DNA of 64,000 nt. It comes from Nitzschia sp. DOCU1 (Eukaryota; Bacillariophyta; Bacillariophyceae; Bacillariales; Bacillariaceae). This document shows positions 30,671-41,274 of this stretch, in pieces (position 1 is the stretch's first letter; the number at the start of each line of letters is the position of its first letter). The position numbers and the translations under genes were made by a program. The notes beneath the pieces are model-generated. The model saw only the letters and a list, made by a program, of their open reading frames with translations, made no database searches and was not told where the DNA came from. The stretch is from assembly GCA_951394045.1 (NCBI GenBank), contig OX595998.1:1736001-1800000 (forward strand), read 5' to 3'.

Positions 30671-31903
30671 TCATTGTCCATTGATATATGCCACAATCCT
30701 TCTTTTTGTCCGTCCTGATGTCAAGCAGAAGAATAGAACGATCCCGGTGACAGTTGTAAACCCCTGGTACTGCAGAGGTTGTGGTTTGAGTAGACACCCC
30801 TGTGAGAATGAGTTCCCATCCGGAGCAAGATTGGTCGCATCGGAAAATATGGGACTCCTTGTTGTAGCATTCCCATACACCACAGCAGACGGCACTGTGG
30901 TTGCCTTGTGATCGTCATCGCCGAGTATTCGGCACAGTAAATCAATCCCCGTTGCTTTACGAACTGCATCCACATCCCGCATAAAAAGTTCTAGGCCGAA
31001 CTCATATAGTTCTTGATCAACCATGGTCATTTCACCCTCGATCAATGCCTTGGTCTTGTTCGAAATCAGTTTAGTCGAATGCAGCGGCACTCCATGGGTC
31101 CGACGCACTAGCTTGCCGGTGCTAGCTAGAGCGACCCTCGGAGGATGAGCGGCACTGTCACAGACTCGACAATCCGGAGAGACAATATTACCTCCGAGTG
31201 CATGGTACTCAAACAAACAAAGTGACGCTGCATAGTGCTCAACAATGCCCACGAATTCAATCTTAGAAGCGAGGACGGATTTCGCTTGGTCAATGGGCGG
31301 AATTCGATGCTCCAGACTTTTAGCAAAATGCGTGCCTGCCTTTCCCGCCAGGGACATGTCTGCCGTCAAGTAGCGTGATTGCATGTTGAATGGATCGTAA
31401 CACCCAAATGAGATATTCCTCGTCCAATGGAGACCATGTTGGGTAATATTGACAAAGTGCTCAATCCATTCGTCAAATCCTGCCAACGCACTTTTAAATT
31501 TGCCGCGTCCCGGAAAATCCTCATACTTTCTGGTAACTGATTTGCCCCAGCTATCGTATTTGCATTCAAGAAACTGAGAAAGCACATGGCTCGTCGGTTG
31601 CCTGAGAAAGAACACCATTGGATAAGTCTGGTTGGTGCGATTCAGCGAATGTTCATCATTTCCTTTCAACAAAGTCCCGATCGGCATGTGGCGAGTAGAA
31701 TCCACCATTAACGATTCTCCTGCTGTCTTGGGAACATGAATCAAAGTCCATCGTTTGGGTACATGGTCTCTCGAGGCATTTGATGGCAATTGCAATCGCC
31801 CCCCCCAGAATTTAGAATCGGCCATCGACAGTCGACGGCGCCTTTCTTCATATTGTGGTAGTTGTTCGTACGGAGCCCCAGGCGCCACGGCCGCTACGAC
31901 CAT
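30671..31903 (-). CDS. Sulfotransferase-like protein, copy 2, with shortened tail
   Basis: 410 residues from the ATG at 31903; the open frame begins a few codons earlier at a GTG. It shares most of its length with copy 1: KFWGGRLQLPSN, IHVPKTAGESL and FFLRQPTSHVLSQFLECKY. It also shares FDEWIEHFVNI, SPDCRVCDSAAHPPRV and MVDQELYEFGLELFM. The C-terminus differs. After about residue 370 the copy-1 anchor is replaced by TTVTGIVLFFCLTSGRTKRR, a shorter and weaker hydrophobic segment. The copies may therefore differ in membrane retention. The active-site blocks are intact in both. It is a tandem duplicate; the sulfation target is unknown. Confidence 0.73.
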   Translation of the reverse strand: MVVAAVAPGAPYEQLPQYEERRRRLSMADSKFWGGRLQLPSNASRDHVPKRWTLIHVPKTAGESLMVDSTRHMPIGTLLKGNDEHSLNRTNQTYPMVFFLRQPTSHVLSQFLECKYDSWGKSVTRKYEDFPGRGKFKSALAGFDEWIEHFVNITQHGLHWTRNISFGCYDPFNMQSRYLTADMSLAGKAGTHFAKSLEHRIPPIDQAKSVLASKIEFVGIVEHYAASLCLFEYHALGGNIVSPDCRVCDSAAHPPRVALASTGKLVRRTHGVPLHSTKLISNKTKALIEGEMTMVDQELYEFGLELFMRDVDAVRKATGIDLLCRILGDDDHKATTVPSAVVYGNATTRSPIFSDATNLAPDGNSFSQGCLLKPQPLQYQGFTTVTGIVLFFCLTSGRTKRRIVAYINGQ

Positions 31904-32247
31904 TATCTTCACGCAAACGTACTCAACGAGAGTATCTGTAGGTACAATGGATTGAGTTGGGTGGGGTCACATGGAAACGATGGGTAAAAAGTTGTGCCAG
32001 GGTTTTGTGTTCCTAATTGTCGATGTGATAGTAGAGACGCCCTCGAAGATTTGTGCGGGGCGGGAACAAAAAGACTGTAGATAGTTGACTAAAGCGACCC
32101 ACCGATCCAAACGACTGCATGCGATCGACGGCCAGAAATGACGGGACGATGGGTGTGCGGGTGTGCAGAGATAGTACTGTAGTAATAACAAACACATTCT
32201 GCAGAGACTTTATTCCACTGCTACTATCATAGCTTCTAAAATTTGTA
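31904..32247. other. Short intergenic region
   Basis: 344 bp between two minus-strand genes. The motif agagactttattcca near 32200 also occurs near 27965. Nothing else is seen. Confidence 0.35.
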
Positions 32248-35200
32248 TTATATGCAACACGCCGCCATCAGGGTAGTTGAATTTGCAGTTCGATCCAATT
32301 GAAAGCAGGCGGGTGAGCCAACGTACTGCAAGCCACCACAGCAACCACATGTTGCAGTTCCTGCACTGTTGCCGTTGGTGACCTTTTGGACAGAGTTTTG
32401 GCAAATCAGACTGTCTAGTAAAGTGTCGGCCTTTTCCGCACAAGCACCGTCGAATGCTACCGGAGCTGGTGTAGGACTGACTGTTTGCGGCGCAGGAGTC
32501 ACAGGAGCTGGTGTAGGACTCACTGGTTGCGGTGTAGGAGCCACGGGAGCTGGTGTGGGATTAACTGGTTGCGGCGTAGAAGTCACGGGAGCTGGTGTAG
32601 GATTAACTGGTTGCGGTGTAGGAGCCATGGGAGCTGTGGTAGGCTGAGGGGTGGTAGAATGAACCGAAGGCACGTCGGACGGGACAGATGTTGGTGGGGT
32701 CACCGGATAATGCGTAGGAGAATCGGACGTCTTTGGAGATGGCGCTTTTGACGGCTGCGACGTCCATGGGCTGTCAGTCGGTGTCGTCGACGGCTCATAA
32801 AAAGCTATTGGATCCCTCGACGGCGAAGCAGATGGGACGGAAGTCGATGCACTTTCTGTCGGCGTCGTTGAGTGTTGAATACGCGCTCTTGGATCCATCG
32901 ACGGCCAATAAGACGGGGCGAAAGTTGATGGATTTTCTGTCGGACCACTCGATGGCTGAGTTTGAGTAGTCGTGTTGCTCGGGGAATCGGACGGAGTCGT
33001 GGTCGAAGGCTTCTTGCTGGGAGAGGCCGAAGGCTGGGACGTTGATGGACCAACGGATGGCTCCATCGGGCTGTTGCTGGGCTCCGACGATGGGGTGCTG
33101 GTAGTTGGTGGGGCATTCGGCTTAGCACTCGGTTCTGCGGTGGGATTCGTTCCAGTGGGATCCGACGAAGGGTCGGGGGAAGGGACTTGGGTTGTTGGGT
33201 TGAGCGATGACATTACCGTCGGCCCCCTTGAAGGCATGTTTGAAGGCGATTTGGTTGGTTCATCCGTGGGGGCATCGCTTGGTCTCTTGGTAGGCGACGG
33301 CGGCGTTGGGCCATCAGTTGGATACCCTGTTGGAACATCTGTCGGCGCTTCGATAGGCCACGAGCTTGGTGCTTGTGATGAGCTTCTCGTCGGGACAGGT
33401 TGAGGAACTGTCGTGGGGCCAACTGTCGAGTCTGGTTGACCTCCCAAAACGGGCTGTAATGTTGGTCGCTTGGTTGGATCGTCTGTAGTGATGGATCCGA
33501 AGGTCGCGTTTGCCTTACTAGTCGCTATGGGGCCAAGAGTCGGAGCTGAATGACCTCCCAGAACGGGCTGTTGAGTTGGTCGCATCGTCGGATCTGCCGT
33601 AATAGGTGGTTCGGACGGAGGTCGCGTTGGATCTGTTTGACCTGCCTTATCAGCAGCAGTGGGCCCAACAGTAAGCCCCTCGGGTGAAAACGTACCGGTT
33701 GTGGGAGCACTTGATGATATTGCCCTCGACGGATTTGTTGATGGGGAAAGAGTGGGCGCCTGGGTCAGCAAATAATTCGAATTGCCGGCTGTAACTACAT
33801 AGGTTCCTCCTCGGGAAACGGAACCGTAGGCAACTGCATTGGTGTAGTTCGAGTATATCTTGATACGGCGGTCGACCTCCAAAACAAAGTCTCGAAGCTC
33901 AATGGCCGTCTTCTCGTCAAGGAAGCGCCCGTCAGTCGCATTTGCCTGGTCAGGTGCGAGCTCAATCCCAAAGAGTGGTTCCCCAGGACATTCAGGGTAG
34001 CAGACTACTCGTCCGTCCCACATAGCATCCAATCCGTTCTCGCTCCGTACCAGTTCGTCCATCTGGACCGTCATTAAATGCCGTTCATACAATTCATCGC
34101 ATCCCAAACTTACACTATTGTAAGCATCTCGAAACATTGCCGCCAAGTCGTTGTTTGGAGGCAGCACATCCGATATGAATTCAATGGTCATACCTCCAGT
34201 TCCATCCTGAGCCAAGTTTGGATGGCAAACGTCGGAAGACGAATTGTATGGAACGGCTAGCTTTTGTCCCGTGTATGTAGCCACCCCCGTAGCTACTGCC
34301 GCTACCGTGACAATCGTAGCCACTGTAGTAGCAACAATGGCGCTCGCCGCCGCCGCTCCCCCGGCAGCAGCAGCTGAAGCAACCATCGTCGCAGCTTGAG
34401 ATGCACTAGCGGCAACGTTGTTCGCTGCACTTAGTGACATTTGCTGCAAAACTTGCGCTTGCACTCCTCCACTACTCCCGCCCTGCGCATAGTAGCCCCC
34501 ACCCATGAACTGACTTTGCGACATACTTGCTGTACTTGCGCTATGCTGCAGGCTCGAAGTTTGCGACAAATGTGAAGCGCCGCCATCATTCGTGGTCAGG
34601 TACTCGTGTACCACATGCCCCGCGTCGTGTTGATCCCCACCTCCAGCATGATGTATAGTACCGCCGTCGACGTCGTGGTCATCGTGATGTTTGGTCATCA
34701 TTCGTTTCAGCAGGGAAAGAAGGCGCTTGGCGGCAAATCCTAACAGCGCCATGCCCACAGCCATCCCCAACGCGTGAAGTTGCTTCTTTCCGTTGTCATC
34801 TTCCTCGTCGTCAATGTTGGAAGCATCGTCTTGTTCAAAGTCATCATTATCAGTCATACTCGCATTACTAGTGTTGGATAGGGACTTTGCACCCGATGCG
34901 TTGTTCATTGCAGTCCATGTTGCTGCTGCTTGATCAAAGATATCGAAACTAGCATTGAGTGGATCGTCAAATAAGAAGGACGGATGATCCGTATTTTGTC
35001 GACCCACCAGTCCCCCTTCGATTGGAGTAGCGATTTGCGTAGCAAAGGTTACCACTCGATGCGTTCCATCATATCCTGCTTCGATCGCCATGTTGCTGCT
35101 GCTCACGATGAGAGGCTTCTGGATCAATCCCATATCTGCTGCCAACATGACATCATCCTGGACTACTGACATATCCCCCATGTAGGTCAAAAGAGCCAAG

Positions 35201-35577
35201 TCGGTGAGACTGCTCCCAAAGTCCACGGCGCGCGACTGGCGCTGCTTAGAGGGAGCCGGACTACTGGTAATCGCCAGGCTGGAAATGTATTCCGGGGGTA
35301 TCGAGTCATCGTCTGAAGCTACTGGTGCGAAAAGCCTTGATTTCTCTTCATTGCGGCTACGTCTGCGGCTCGTAGAAGTGCTGGTACTATCCGACCCTTC
35401 ATCCCACACAAGCACACTTTGATGGAGAGGCCTGCTGTTCCAAGAACTGCCCCTCCTCTGGTCGTCGTCGTTGTCGCTCGCATTATCATCATGATGGTGA
35501 ACGGCATCGCTTCCCATGGTGAACATGTCGTTGTTGCATTCGTTGTTGTTGTTGTAGTGGCCCTTGTTATTGTTCAT
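32248..35577 (-). CDS. P/T-rich two-segment membrane surface protein, paralogue 2
   Basis: 1109 residues in a single exon. The ATG at 35577 was chosen because the frame further up opens only with GTG. The architecture repeats paralogue 1. An acidic, Asn/Asp-rich N-terminus carries TFATQIATPIEG. A hydrophobic segment follows at about 266-290 (ALGMAVGMALLGFAAKRLL), then an Ala/Val-rich stretch (about 385-450). The block VCYPECPGEPLFG comes next, then long P/T/S repeats, and VTPTPAPV-type repeats (PVNPTPAPV) near the end. The C-terminal Cys module is C-x12-C-x17-CGCC-x10-C-x15-CC-I-stop. A His/Asp-rich stretch (HHDDHDVDGG) lies between the hydrophobic segments. Lack of the intron found in paralogue 1 shows intron gain or loss after duplication. 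Function is unknown. Confidence 0.72.
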   Translation of the reverse strand: MNNNKGHYNNNNECNNDMFTMGSDAVHHHDDNASDNDDDQRRGSSWNSRPLHQSVLVWDEGSDSTSTSTSRRRSRNEEKSRLFAPVASDDDSIPPEYISSLAITSSPAPSKQRQSRAVDFGSSLTDLALLTYMGDMSVVQDDVMLAADMGLIQKPLIVSSSNMAIEAGYDGTHRVVTFATQIATPIEGGLVGRQNTDHPSFLFDDPLNASFDIFDQAAATWTAMNNASGAKSLSNTSNASMTDNDDFEQDDASNIDDEEDDNGKKQLHALGMAVGMALLGFAAKRLLSLLKRMMTKHHDDHDVDGGTIHHAGGGDQHDAGHVVHEYLTTNDGGASHLSQTSSLQHSASTASMSQSQFMGGGYYAQGGSSGGVQAQVLQQMSLSAANNVAASASQAATMVASAAAAGGAAAASAIVATTVATIVTVAAVATGVATYTGQKLAVPYNSSSDVCHPNLAQDGTGGMTIEFISDVLPPNNDLAAMFRDAYNSVSLGCDELYERHLMTVQMDELVRSENGLDAMWDGRVVCYPECPGEPLFGIELAPDQANATDGRFLDEKTAIELRDFVLEVDRRIKIYSNYTNAVAYGSVSRGGTYVVTAGNSNYLLTQAPTLSPSTNPSRAISSSAPTTGTFSPEGLTVGPTAADKAGQTDPTRPPSEPPITADPTMRPTQQPVLGGHSAPTLGPIATSKANATFGSITTDDPTKRPTLQPVLGGQPDSTVGPTTVPQPVPTRSSSQAPSSWPIEAPTDVPTGYPTDGPTPPSPTKRPSDAPTDEPTKSPSNMPSRGPTVMSSLNPTTQVPSPDPSSDPTGTNPTAEPSAKPNAPPTTSTPSSEPSNSPMEPSVGPSTSQPSASPSKKPSTTTPSDSPSNTTTQTQPSSGPTENPSTFAPSYWPSMDPRARIQHSTTPTESASTSVPSASPSRDPIAFYEPSTTPTDSPWTSQPSKAPSPKTSDSPTHYPVTPPTSVPSDVPSVHSTTPQPTTAPMAPTPQPVNPTPAPVTSTPQPVNPTPAPVAPTPQPVSPTPAPVTPAPQTVSPTPAPVAFDGACAEKADTLLDSLICQNSVQKVTNGNSAGTATCGCCGGLQYVGSPACFQLDRTANSTTLMAACCI

Positions 35578-36426
35578 GATCGTGCGTGTTGCATCTCCTT
35601 GAATGCACAACACTATACCCTAAAAGAAATGGTAGTTTCATTCCTGCATCCCTTCTCCTTCCACCAGGCTTCTATTCCTTATATTCAGACGCCAAGGGCC
35701 TTTCCAGCCATGACTCCTTTACAACAAGGGGCTGCAATGTTGCCTTGACACAACTAGGTCGAGTATAGGTCACAAGCATGCACAATGATCGAAGCCATGC
35801 ACGACTCCCTCCTCCTTTCCACCACCAAGATCCTAATTAGGATGGACGCGGTTTGCGCCTAGAGCGAGTCCCACAAGATTTCGTCATTTGGTGGACTACC
35901 TCGACTTAACAAAACAGGGGTCATCCACGCGTCAAAAATCATCGCGCCCCCAAACCCTTGCTTCATCTTTCTCCGTGTCATGTCCTTCATCGCTCCATGA
36001 ATACTCTTCCTTTGATTTCAAAGACAATGGAAAAGACCCTTTTGGAGGAGGTGGTGATTGCCATTGTAACGCATGGTGGTAGTGAAAAGAAGCCAAAAGG
36101 GCAGCATGTGTGAGAGTTTTGGTGGGCGTTGTGGCTCGCAAGATGATTTTAGACTCTTTGGACTCTATGTCCAAAATTTCCCGCCACGACTCTCGAGTCA
36201 TGAATACCCTTGTGAGCGTCGTGACATGCCGACTCCGACTTTGACAGCCAATGAGAGTGCACCAAAGCGAAACTTCTCGAGCGCGTCGGAACATTCCCAC
36301 TGCTGTCGTGGTTCCGTCTCTCTCGCTTTCTTCTTTCTCCCTGACACAACTTTATTCATTGTCTTTCTTCCTGACATAGACATCGTTGGATCATTGCCTA
36401 ACAAAACAATTCATTCTTCTTTCACC
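35578..36426. other. Divergent intergenic region
   Basis: 849 bp between the P/T-rich gene and the DUF1275 gene. The downstream frame is open from 36073 but without sense before 36427. The region presumably carries both promoters. Confidence 0.4.
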
Positions 36427-37767
36427 ATGAGATCGCACTCTTCGATATTATCTTCGTGGCGACTGCTGCTAGCAGCCACTGCCTGTGTGTCATTCTCAGC
36501 CCATGGCTTTGTGGCCGATCGTCCGCACCATTGGCCTGTTGCGGCAGTGGTACAGCCGAGGCATCGGCAGTCCAAGAACTTCCGGGTCTTTGCCAGCACC
36601 ATCATGACCGATGTACCCAGTAATACTAACAACATCAACAAGGTAGCGACCCCCACTGCTGCTGTTGACGCAAAACTTGGCAATAAGCGCTTGGCAGCAG
36701 GCATGGCATTCCTAACAGCATGGGCCGACATAGTCCTGAATGTTCGTTTGCAAACCTTTTGTACCATGATGACGGGCAATTTATTGTGGATGATCAAGGC
36801 CGCGGCAGAGTTTCGCTTATTGGATGGCGTGTATTATGGGCTTGTCATGGCCTCGTACTTTGCTGGTTTGGCGACGTATCGATCGTGGCAACTCTCTAGT
36901 GCCAAAGAAACTACTGACAATGCCAAGCAACTGCGATTCCTTCCTACCGTGGCAGCCAGTGTCGCGCTCTTGTTTGTCGTGGCGGACACTTTGTTAGGGC
37001 ATGCGTCGGGCAAATTTTGGCAAAAATGGATCCCCGCTTGCCTCCTAAGTTTCGGTTTCTCGATGATTAATGGTGTTGGATCCGATACGGCAGGAACCAT
37101 GACCTTTGTCGTCACGGGCCACATGACCAAACTGGCCAATACCATGGTGGATGAATATACTACTACGGCAGGCAAAGGCATGTGGAATCGATTCTGCAAA
37201 CAACCAAGTGTGTGGATGAGTAGTGCCGTCTTTGGTGGATTCATGGGAGGTGCCCTATTTGCCAACTTGCTTCGACTAAACGGCTGGACCAAGTTTAGTG
37301 GCATGGGCGAATTCGCGTGGATTGGAATCCTCATGAGTGGATTGTTTGTGTGGAAAGATTCCATTTTGCAAAGATCGAGTGGCAGAGGGTGGTCTCTTAT
37401 GAAAAATCCGTTGGCGTCATGGTCTAAGGCCTCGAAGAGCGAAACTGCTGAACCCGTGGCAGCTGCCAAAGCGACAGAGTCTGAAAGTACAGAGTCGTCT
37501 GCTAGTACTAGCAACCAACAAGAAGAAACTGTGGATACCAAAACGTTGATTGATGGAACTTGGTACAGCGATCAAGAACTGTTGGATTCCACCTTGGCGA
37601 CCGACTTGATCTTGTCCAATCCAGCCATTATTACGATTGCACCCTTGAATGGAACGGATTGGGTATCCACGACGACGACGGCAGAGTTGTTATTGGCAGG
37701 AGACAACGCTATCAACGCCACGGACAGTATGAGCAGCAGCAGCAGTAGCGAATCAACGGCGGCGTAG
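36427..37767 (+). CDS. DUF1275 (YoaK-type) multi-pass membrane protein
   Basis: 446 residues from the ATG at 36427 (CACCATGAG). The N-terminus is a signal peptide (WRLLLAATACVSFSAHGF) ending in GFVADRP, which could be a plastid-type cleavage cue. The core has about six hydrophobic segments, and its first block LQTFCTMMTGNLLWM matches the MTGN motif of the DUF1275/YoaK family. Further blocks are LVMASYFAGLATY, SFGFSMINGVGS and TFVVTGHMTKLANT (the second half's TGH echo of the first), then GFMGGALFANLL. The C-terminal 120 residues are acidic and Ser/Thr-rich (DGTWYSDQEL). Bacterial members are uncharacterised transport-like proteins, so the substrate is unknown. An organellar membrane location is inferred. 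Confidence 0.78.
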   Translation: MRSHSSILSSWRLLLAATACVSFSAHGFVADRPHHWPVAAVVQPRHRQSKNFRVFASTIMTDVPSNTNNINKVATPTAAVDAKLGNKRLAAGMAFLTAWADIVLNVRLQTFCTMMTGNLLWMIKAAAEFRLLDGVYYGLVMASYFAGLATYRSWQLSSAKETTDNAKQLRFLPTVAASVALLFVVADTLLGHASGKFWQKWIPACLLSFGFSMINGVGSDTAGTMTFVVTGHMTKLANTMVDEYTTTAGKGMWNRFCKQPSVWMSSAVFGGFMGGALFANLLRLNGWTKFSGMGEFAWIGILMSGLFVWKDSILQRSSGRGWSLMKNPLASWSKASKSETAEPVAAAKATESESTESSASTSNQQEETVDTKTLIDGTWYSDQELLDSTLATDLILSNPAIITIAPLNGTDWVSTTTTAELLLAGDNAINATDSMSSSSSSESTAA

Positions 37768-38720
37768 AGCAAACGAATGAAACGGCAAAGGGTAGCAAGC
37801 AAATCCTTGCAGTCATGCCGTCACGCGAGAAAGGGTGGGTGATTGAATGAATGGATTCGTAGCTGGCTACAGCTACTGGTTGTGGAGCCTTGTGACAATT
37901 CCCTAGCGCTCCGGGCTGCCTGCGCTCCTCACGTATCGCTCGGGTTCTCCCCTGGGTTCTAGCTATCGTAACCCCTGCTACTAGAAGTGACTGATCACAT
38001 GACCAGCCACGGCAAACGTCTCCTGTCAATGCAACTATACCGTCGTTTCATAAACATAGTGCTACCATTTACTTCAAAGAACATGATTAGCAAGGTAGAG
38101 TAATGATTCTGTACTCTCTAATAGCAGTGAGCGCGTCGTACTACCACCACTTTCTATCATTTATTCTAGCAGAGTAGATCGCTTTAGTTAGCTTGGGCTT
38201 GAGTGCTCTACTCTACTACCTAGTAGAGTAATAGTTCGCATTGCTGAACCATAGCTTCCGAGGGACATCATTCTTTCAAATCGAGTTCGGGAATTGGCGC
38301 AGGCGTCAGAAGTGGTCTATTCTACCAATCGGTTCATCATGGCTACACCATATGCGTGTCATATGGATCTCAATGCAAAACGAAAATAGCCCCGCGTGGA
38401 GCTAGAAAAAAGATAATTATGCCTTTTGCGTGCAATCCGAATTACCTACAGTAGTAGGGACTGCGTGATGTCAGGAAGATGCGTGAGTTCGCTTTTCCCT
38501 TCCGCAAAAGCACGTGTTAATAAATTATCAACGGGCCCAAAAGAATTGTAGGGCCATTGTACCGAATGGCAAAATGAAGCAGTTTCATTTTTTGCCCGTC
38601 ATCCAATCTGCTCTCGCTTCTCGTTGCTCTTCGGATCGCAAATCTCTCTCTGTCGTTGGCAGCGTTCGTGTCCGAGAACGTCGTTATAAAGTTAGAAATC
38701 GACAAACGACAAGTATCAAC
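37768..38720. other. Intergenic region
   Basis: 953 bp. It contains many tagtagag and ctctactac runs around 38100-38230. The PstS-like frame is open from 38514, but the coding start is placed at 38721. Confidence 0.4.
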
Positions 38721-40519
38721 ATGTTTCGGGGTCATCCTCTTTTACTGCTTCCTAGCCTCTGGTGCTTGATGGCGAGTCTAATGCCCGCCGGTGGGCAGGA
38801 ACAGTCATCCATTGTTCAGTTCCATGGAAGTGGAACTTCGAACCCAGCGCGCTGTTATTGGCATATCCTTGAAACCATGCGGAATCAAATCAAGCTTCCG
38901 ACCTGGACATCTTACCGATCCACGTCGTCTGGCCCTGGAATCGCCGAGTTTATGGGTAACATTACTCATCCCTTCACTCACTTTGCGTCGGCGGATTATC
39001 CACTTCCCAAGGAACAATTTGACCAGCTCTCAAATGCTGGACAAGGAATGATTCATTTGCCAGTTCTCATGGGCGCCGTTGGAATCTTTCATTCTGTTCC
39101 TCTCCAAAAGCACGATCCTCTCAAAGAGCCAGCCAATCTGAACTTGACCAGCTGTCTGGTCGCTCGCATCTACAAGGGCGAAATCACCGATTGGACTCAT
39201 CCTGAAATCACAGCCATCAACCCGGCTTTTGATCTTCCCCTGCAGTTGAACAACTATGGCAAGCCCAAAGAAGATCAAAGCTTTCCAATCAAGGTTGCCC
39301 ATCGTACTTCGGGTAGCTCTAGCACGTATGCTTTGACCGCCTATCTTCACAAGAGCTGCCCTGAACACTGGGACGCCGAGTTGGTCGGCAGTACCGTCAC
39401 CTGGCCACTAGAGGGCATGGATAGTTTCTTGTCCGCAGAAGGAACGTCGCCAATGCTTGCGACCATTGAACGAGAACCGGGCACAATCGGTTACGCTGAC
39501 AGCGGTTTGGCGTTCGACGAAGGTCTGGCCGAAGTCGCCTTGAAGATGGATCAAGTGTCCATGAAGACTGACTTTTTCTTGACTTCCAAGAATGCTCTGA
39601 ATAAAGATGGAGTTAGCGCCACACTTGCGGCGGAAGGCGCCAGCATCCCCACGAGGGGGGATGTTGATTGGAGTGGAGTCGACCTTATCAATCAAGTCGA
39701 GGTAAGACTGCCGACAAGACGGCGGACAGGGCACGGAATCATCCGACATGCGTGTGCTGAATTATTTTCTCACATGTGTACTTGTCGTCGCTATCTTCGT
39801 TTTCGCAGGGTTATATTTATGCTTGGCCGATGGTGTTGATGACCTATGTCTTTGTCCGCAAGGATTTGCCCACCTTTATTGCCGATCCTCGAGCTCAATC
39901 GTTGTTGGTAGCCTTTTTAAAGGCATTGTATGATCCCGTGTACATGCAGAAATGTGAGGAAGAGTTCCTCTTCTTACCCGTCAAGGGGGACTTGAGAGAC
40001 ACGGCGCTCGAAAGCATCGACATGCTCGAGTTGACCGCCGGCGCCCCCGAGTGGATTATGGAAACAAATACCATGGACGTTGGCGGACAAGGTGATTTTG
40101 TAATATCGACCAAACGACAAGTGTCTTCTGCGATTCAGCAAGAAATCTTGAACGAGAAGGTTCTTCGTGCCGAACATGCCCTGGGAGAAGTGTTGGTGGG
40201 AGTCGAACAGATCCAAACCATGCACAATGAAATGCAACTCGACATTGAGGAAATCCAAGCCGATTTGTTAGGACGAGAGGATTCGCCCTTGGGCGATACC
40301 GAAAGACGTATTGACGCCGGCTTTGCCATGGGCATTACGTCTCTTGTGCTTTGGTTCTGCAGTGCCGTTTGGCTCTGCCGACTCCAAATGAAGGTTCGAT
40401 CCTTGGAAGCCCGACCCACGGTACAAGCCATCCAGCCGAGGAAGAAGGGGCACCATCACCACCACCATAGCCATGACGAGCACCATGACTCTACCAAAGG
40501 CAGTGACCTGACTCCCTAA
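38721..40519 (+). CDS. Membrane-anchored PstS-like phosphate-binding protein
   Basis: Exons 38721-39701 and 39809-40519 give 563 residues. The 107-bp intron (GTAAG...GCAG) is phase 0 and restores LINQVEGYIYAWP. Residues 1-28 are a signal peptide (LLLLPSLWCLMASLMPAGGQ). The mature part follows periplasmic PstS order. FHGSGTSNPARCY corresponds to the first phosphate loop, KGEITDWTHPEI to the middle block, and HRTSGSSSTYALTAYL to the Arg/Ser anion-binding motif. GTIGYADSG comes next. A coiled-coil region and one membrane segment (ITSLVLWFCSAVWL, about 500-513) then follow, ending in a cytosolic tail with HHHHHHSHDEHH. A eukaryotic, surface-tethered version of a bacterial solute receptor is unusual; extracellular phosphate capture is inferred. 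Confidence 0.82.
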
Positions 40520-41274
40520 TCTGCACGCTCCTTGCAGGCTTCATTATTGATACATTGTTTTCCTGGCAGGAGAATACTCAATGCGCAATTTATTTCATAT
40601 AGGATAACCTTTCCAATCGCTAGCATATTTCTCACTCACAGCGAACTTTCAGCATACCGGCTCGTCTTGGCACGGCATCCACCAGATTCCTTCTCGCCAG
40701 TAAAATAACAGGTATCATCATCATCATCGGCAATCATAAAATGAACTGGGAGCGATGACGAATCCAAGACCCGGCTGCATCGGAACCCTGCAATTGTTGT
40801 TGTCTTTGAAAGATGCCCAGTGTCACATTTTTAAACTCTACAACTGCAGCGAAGAGCCTGTTGCAGGCGACGATGGATGTCAAAGACAATGACGACGACA
40901 GCACAAGGAGCATAGCAAATCTACGTAGGAACTTTTACTGCCATTTCGACTTGCTTGTAGTTGTCGTCGTGTGACATTCCAAGGATCCATGGCAATAGTT
41001 TTGAAAAGGAAAGCGATGAGATGATGGATGGTGGATTTTTTTCAATGCACAAACGCGATGAGAAGTCGAAGAAATCGAATGAATCATAAGGTAGGTATAT
41101 ATGTACGTATGTATGCTCGGCTTGGCATTTTGTCTGCCCCAAGTAGTAATTACCGGTAGATCTCAAGGTATTTACTCTCTCTCTCTCTAGTAGCTACCGA
41201 GAGCTATCTAGTAGTAGATCGCACTGATGCTACTAGTACTTGGTAGTAGAACAAAATTGTGGCAGCTCTTAGAC
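40520..41274. other. Convergent intergenic region
   Basis: 755 bp of 3' flanks. It has a short (ct)n run near 41171-41190 and tagta runs. No gene is supported. Confidence 0.4.

Noticed and set aside
32460..32640. Regular repeats that could suggest a CRISPR-like array
   Set aside because: They are in-frame PVNPTPAPV protein repeats inside a coding region, without unique spacers.
37920..38020. Short minus-strand frame with Arg/Gly text near 37712-38029
   Set aside because: No start context, no domain, and it overlaps the 3' end of the DUF1275 gene.
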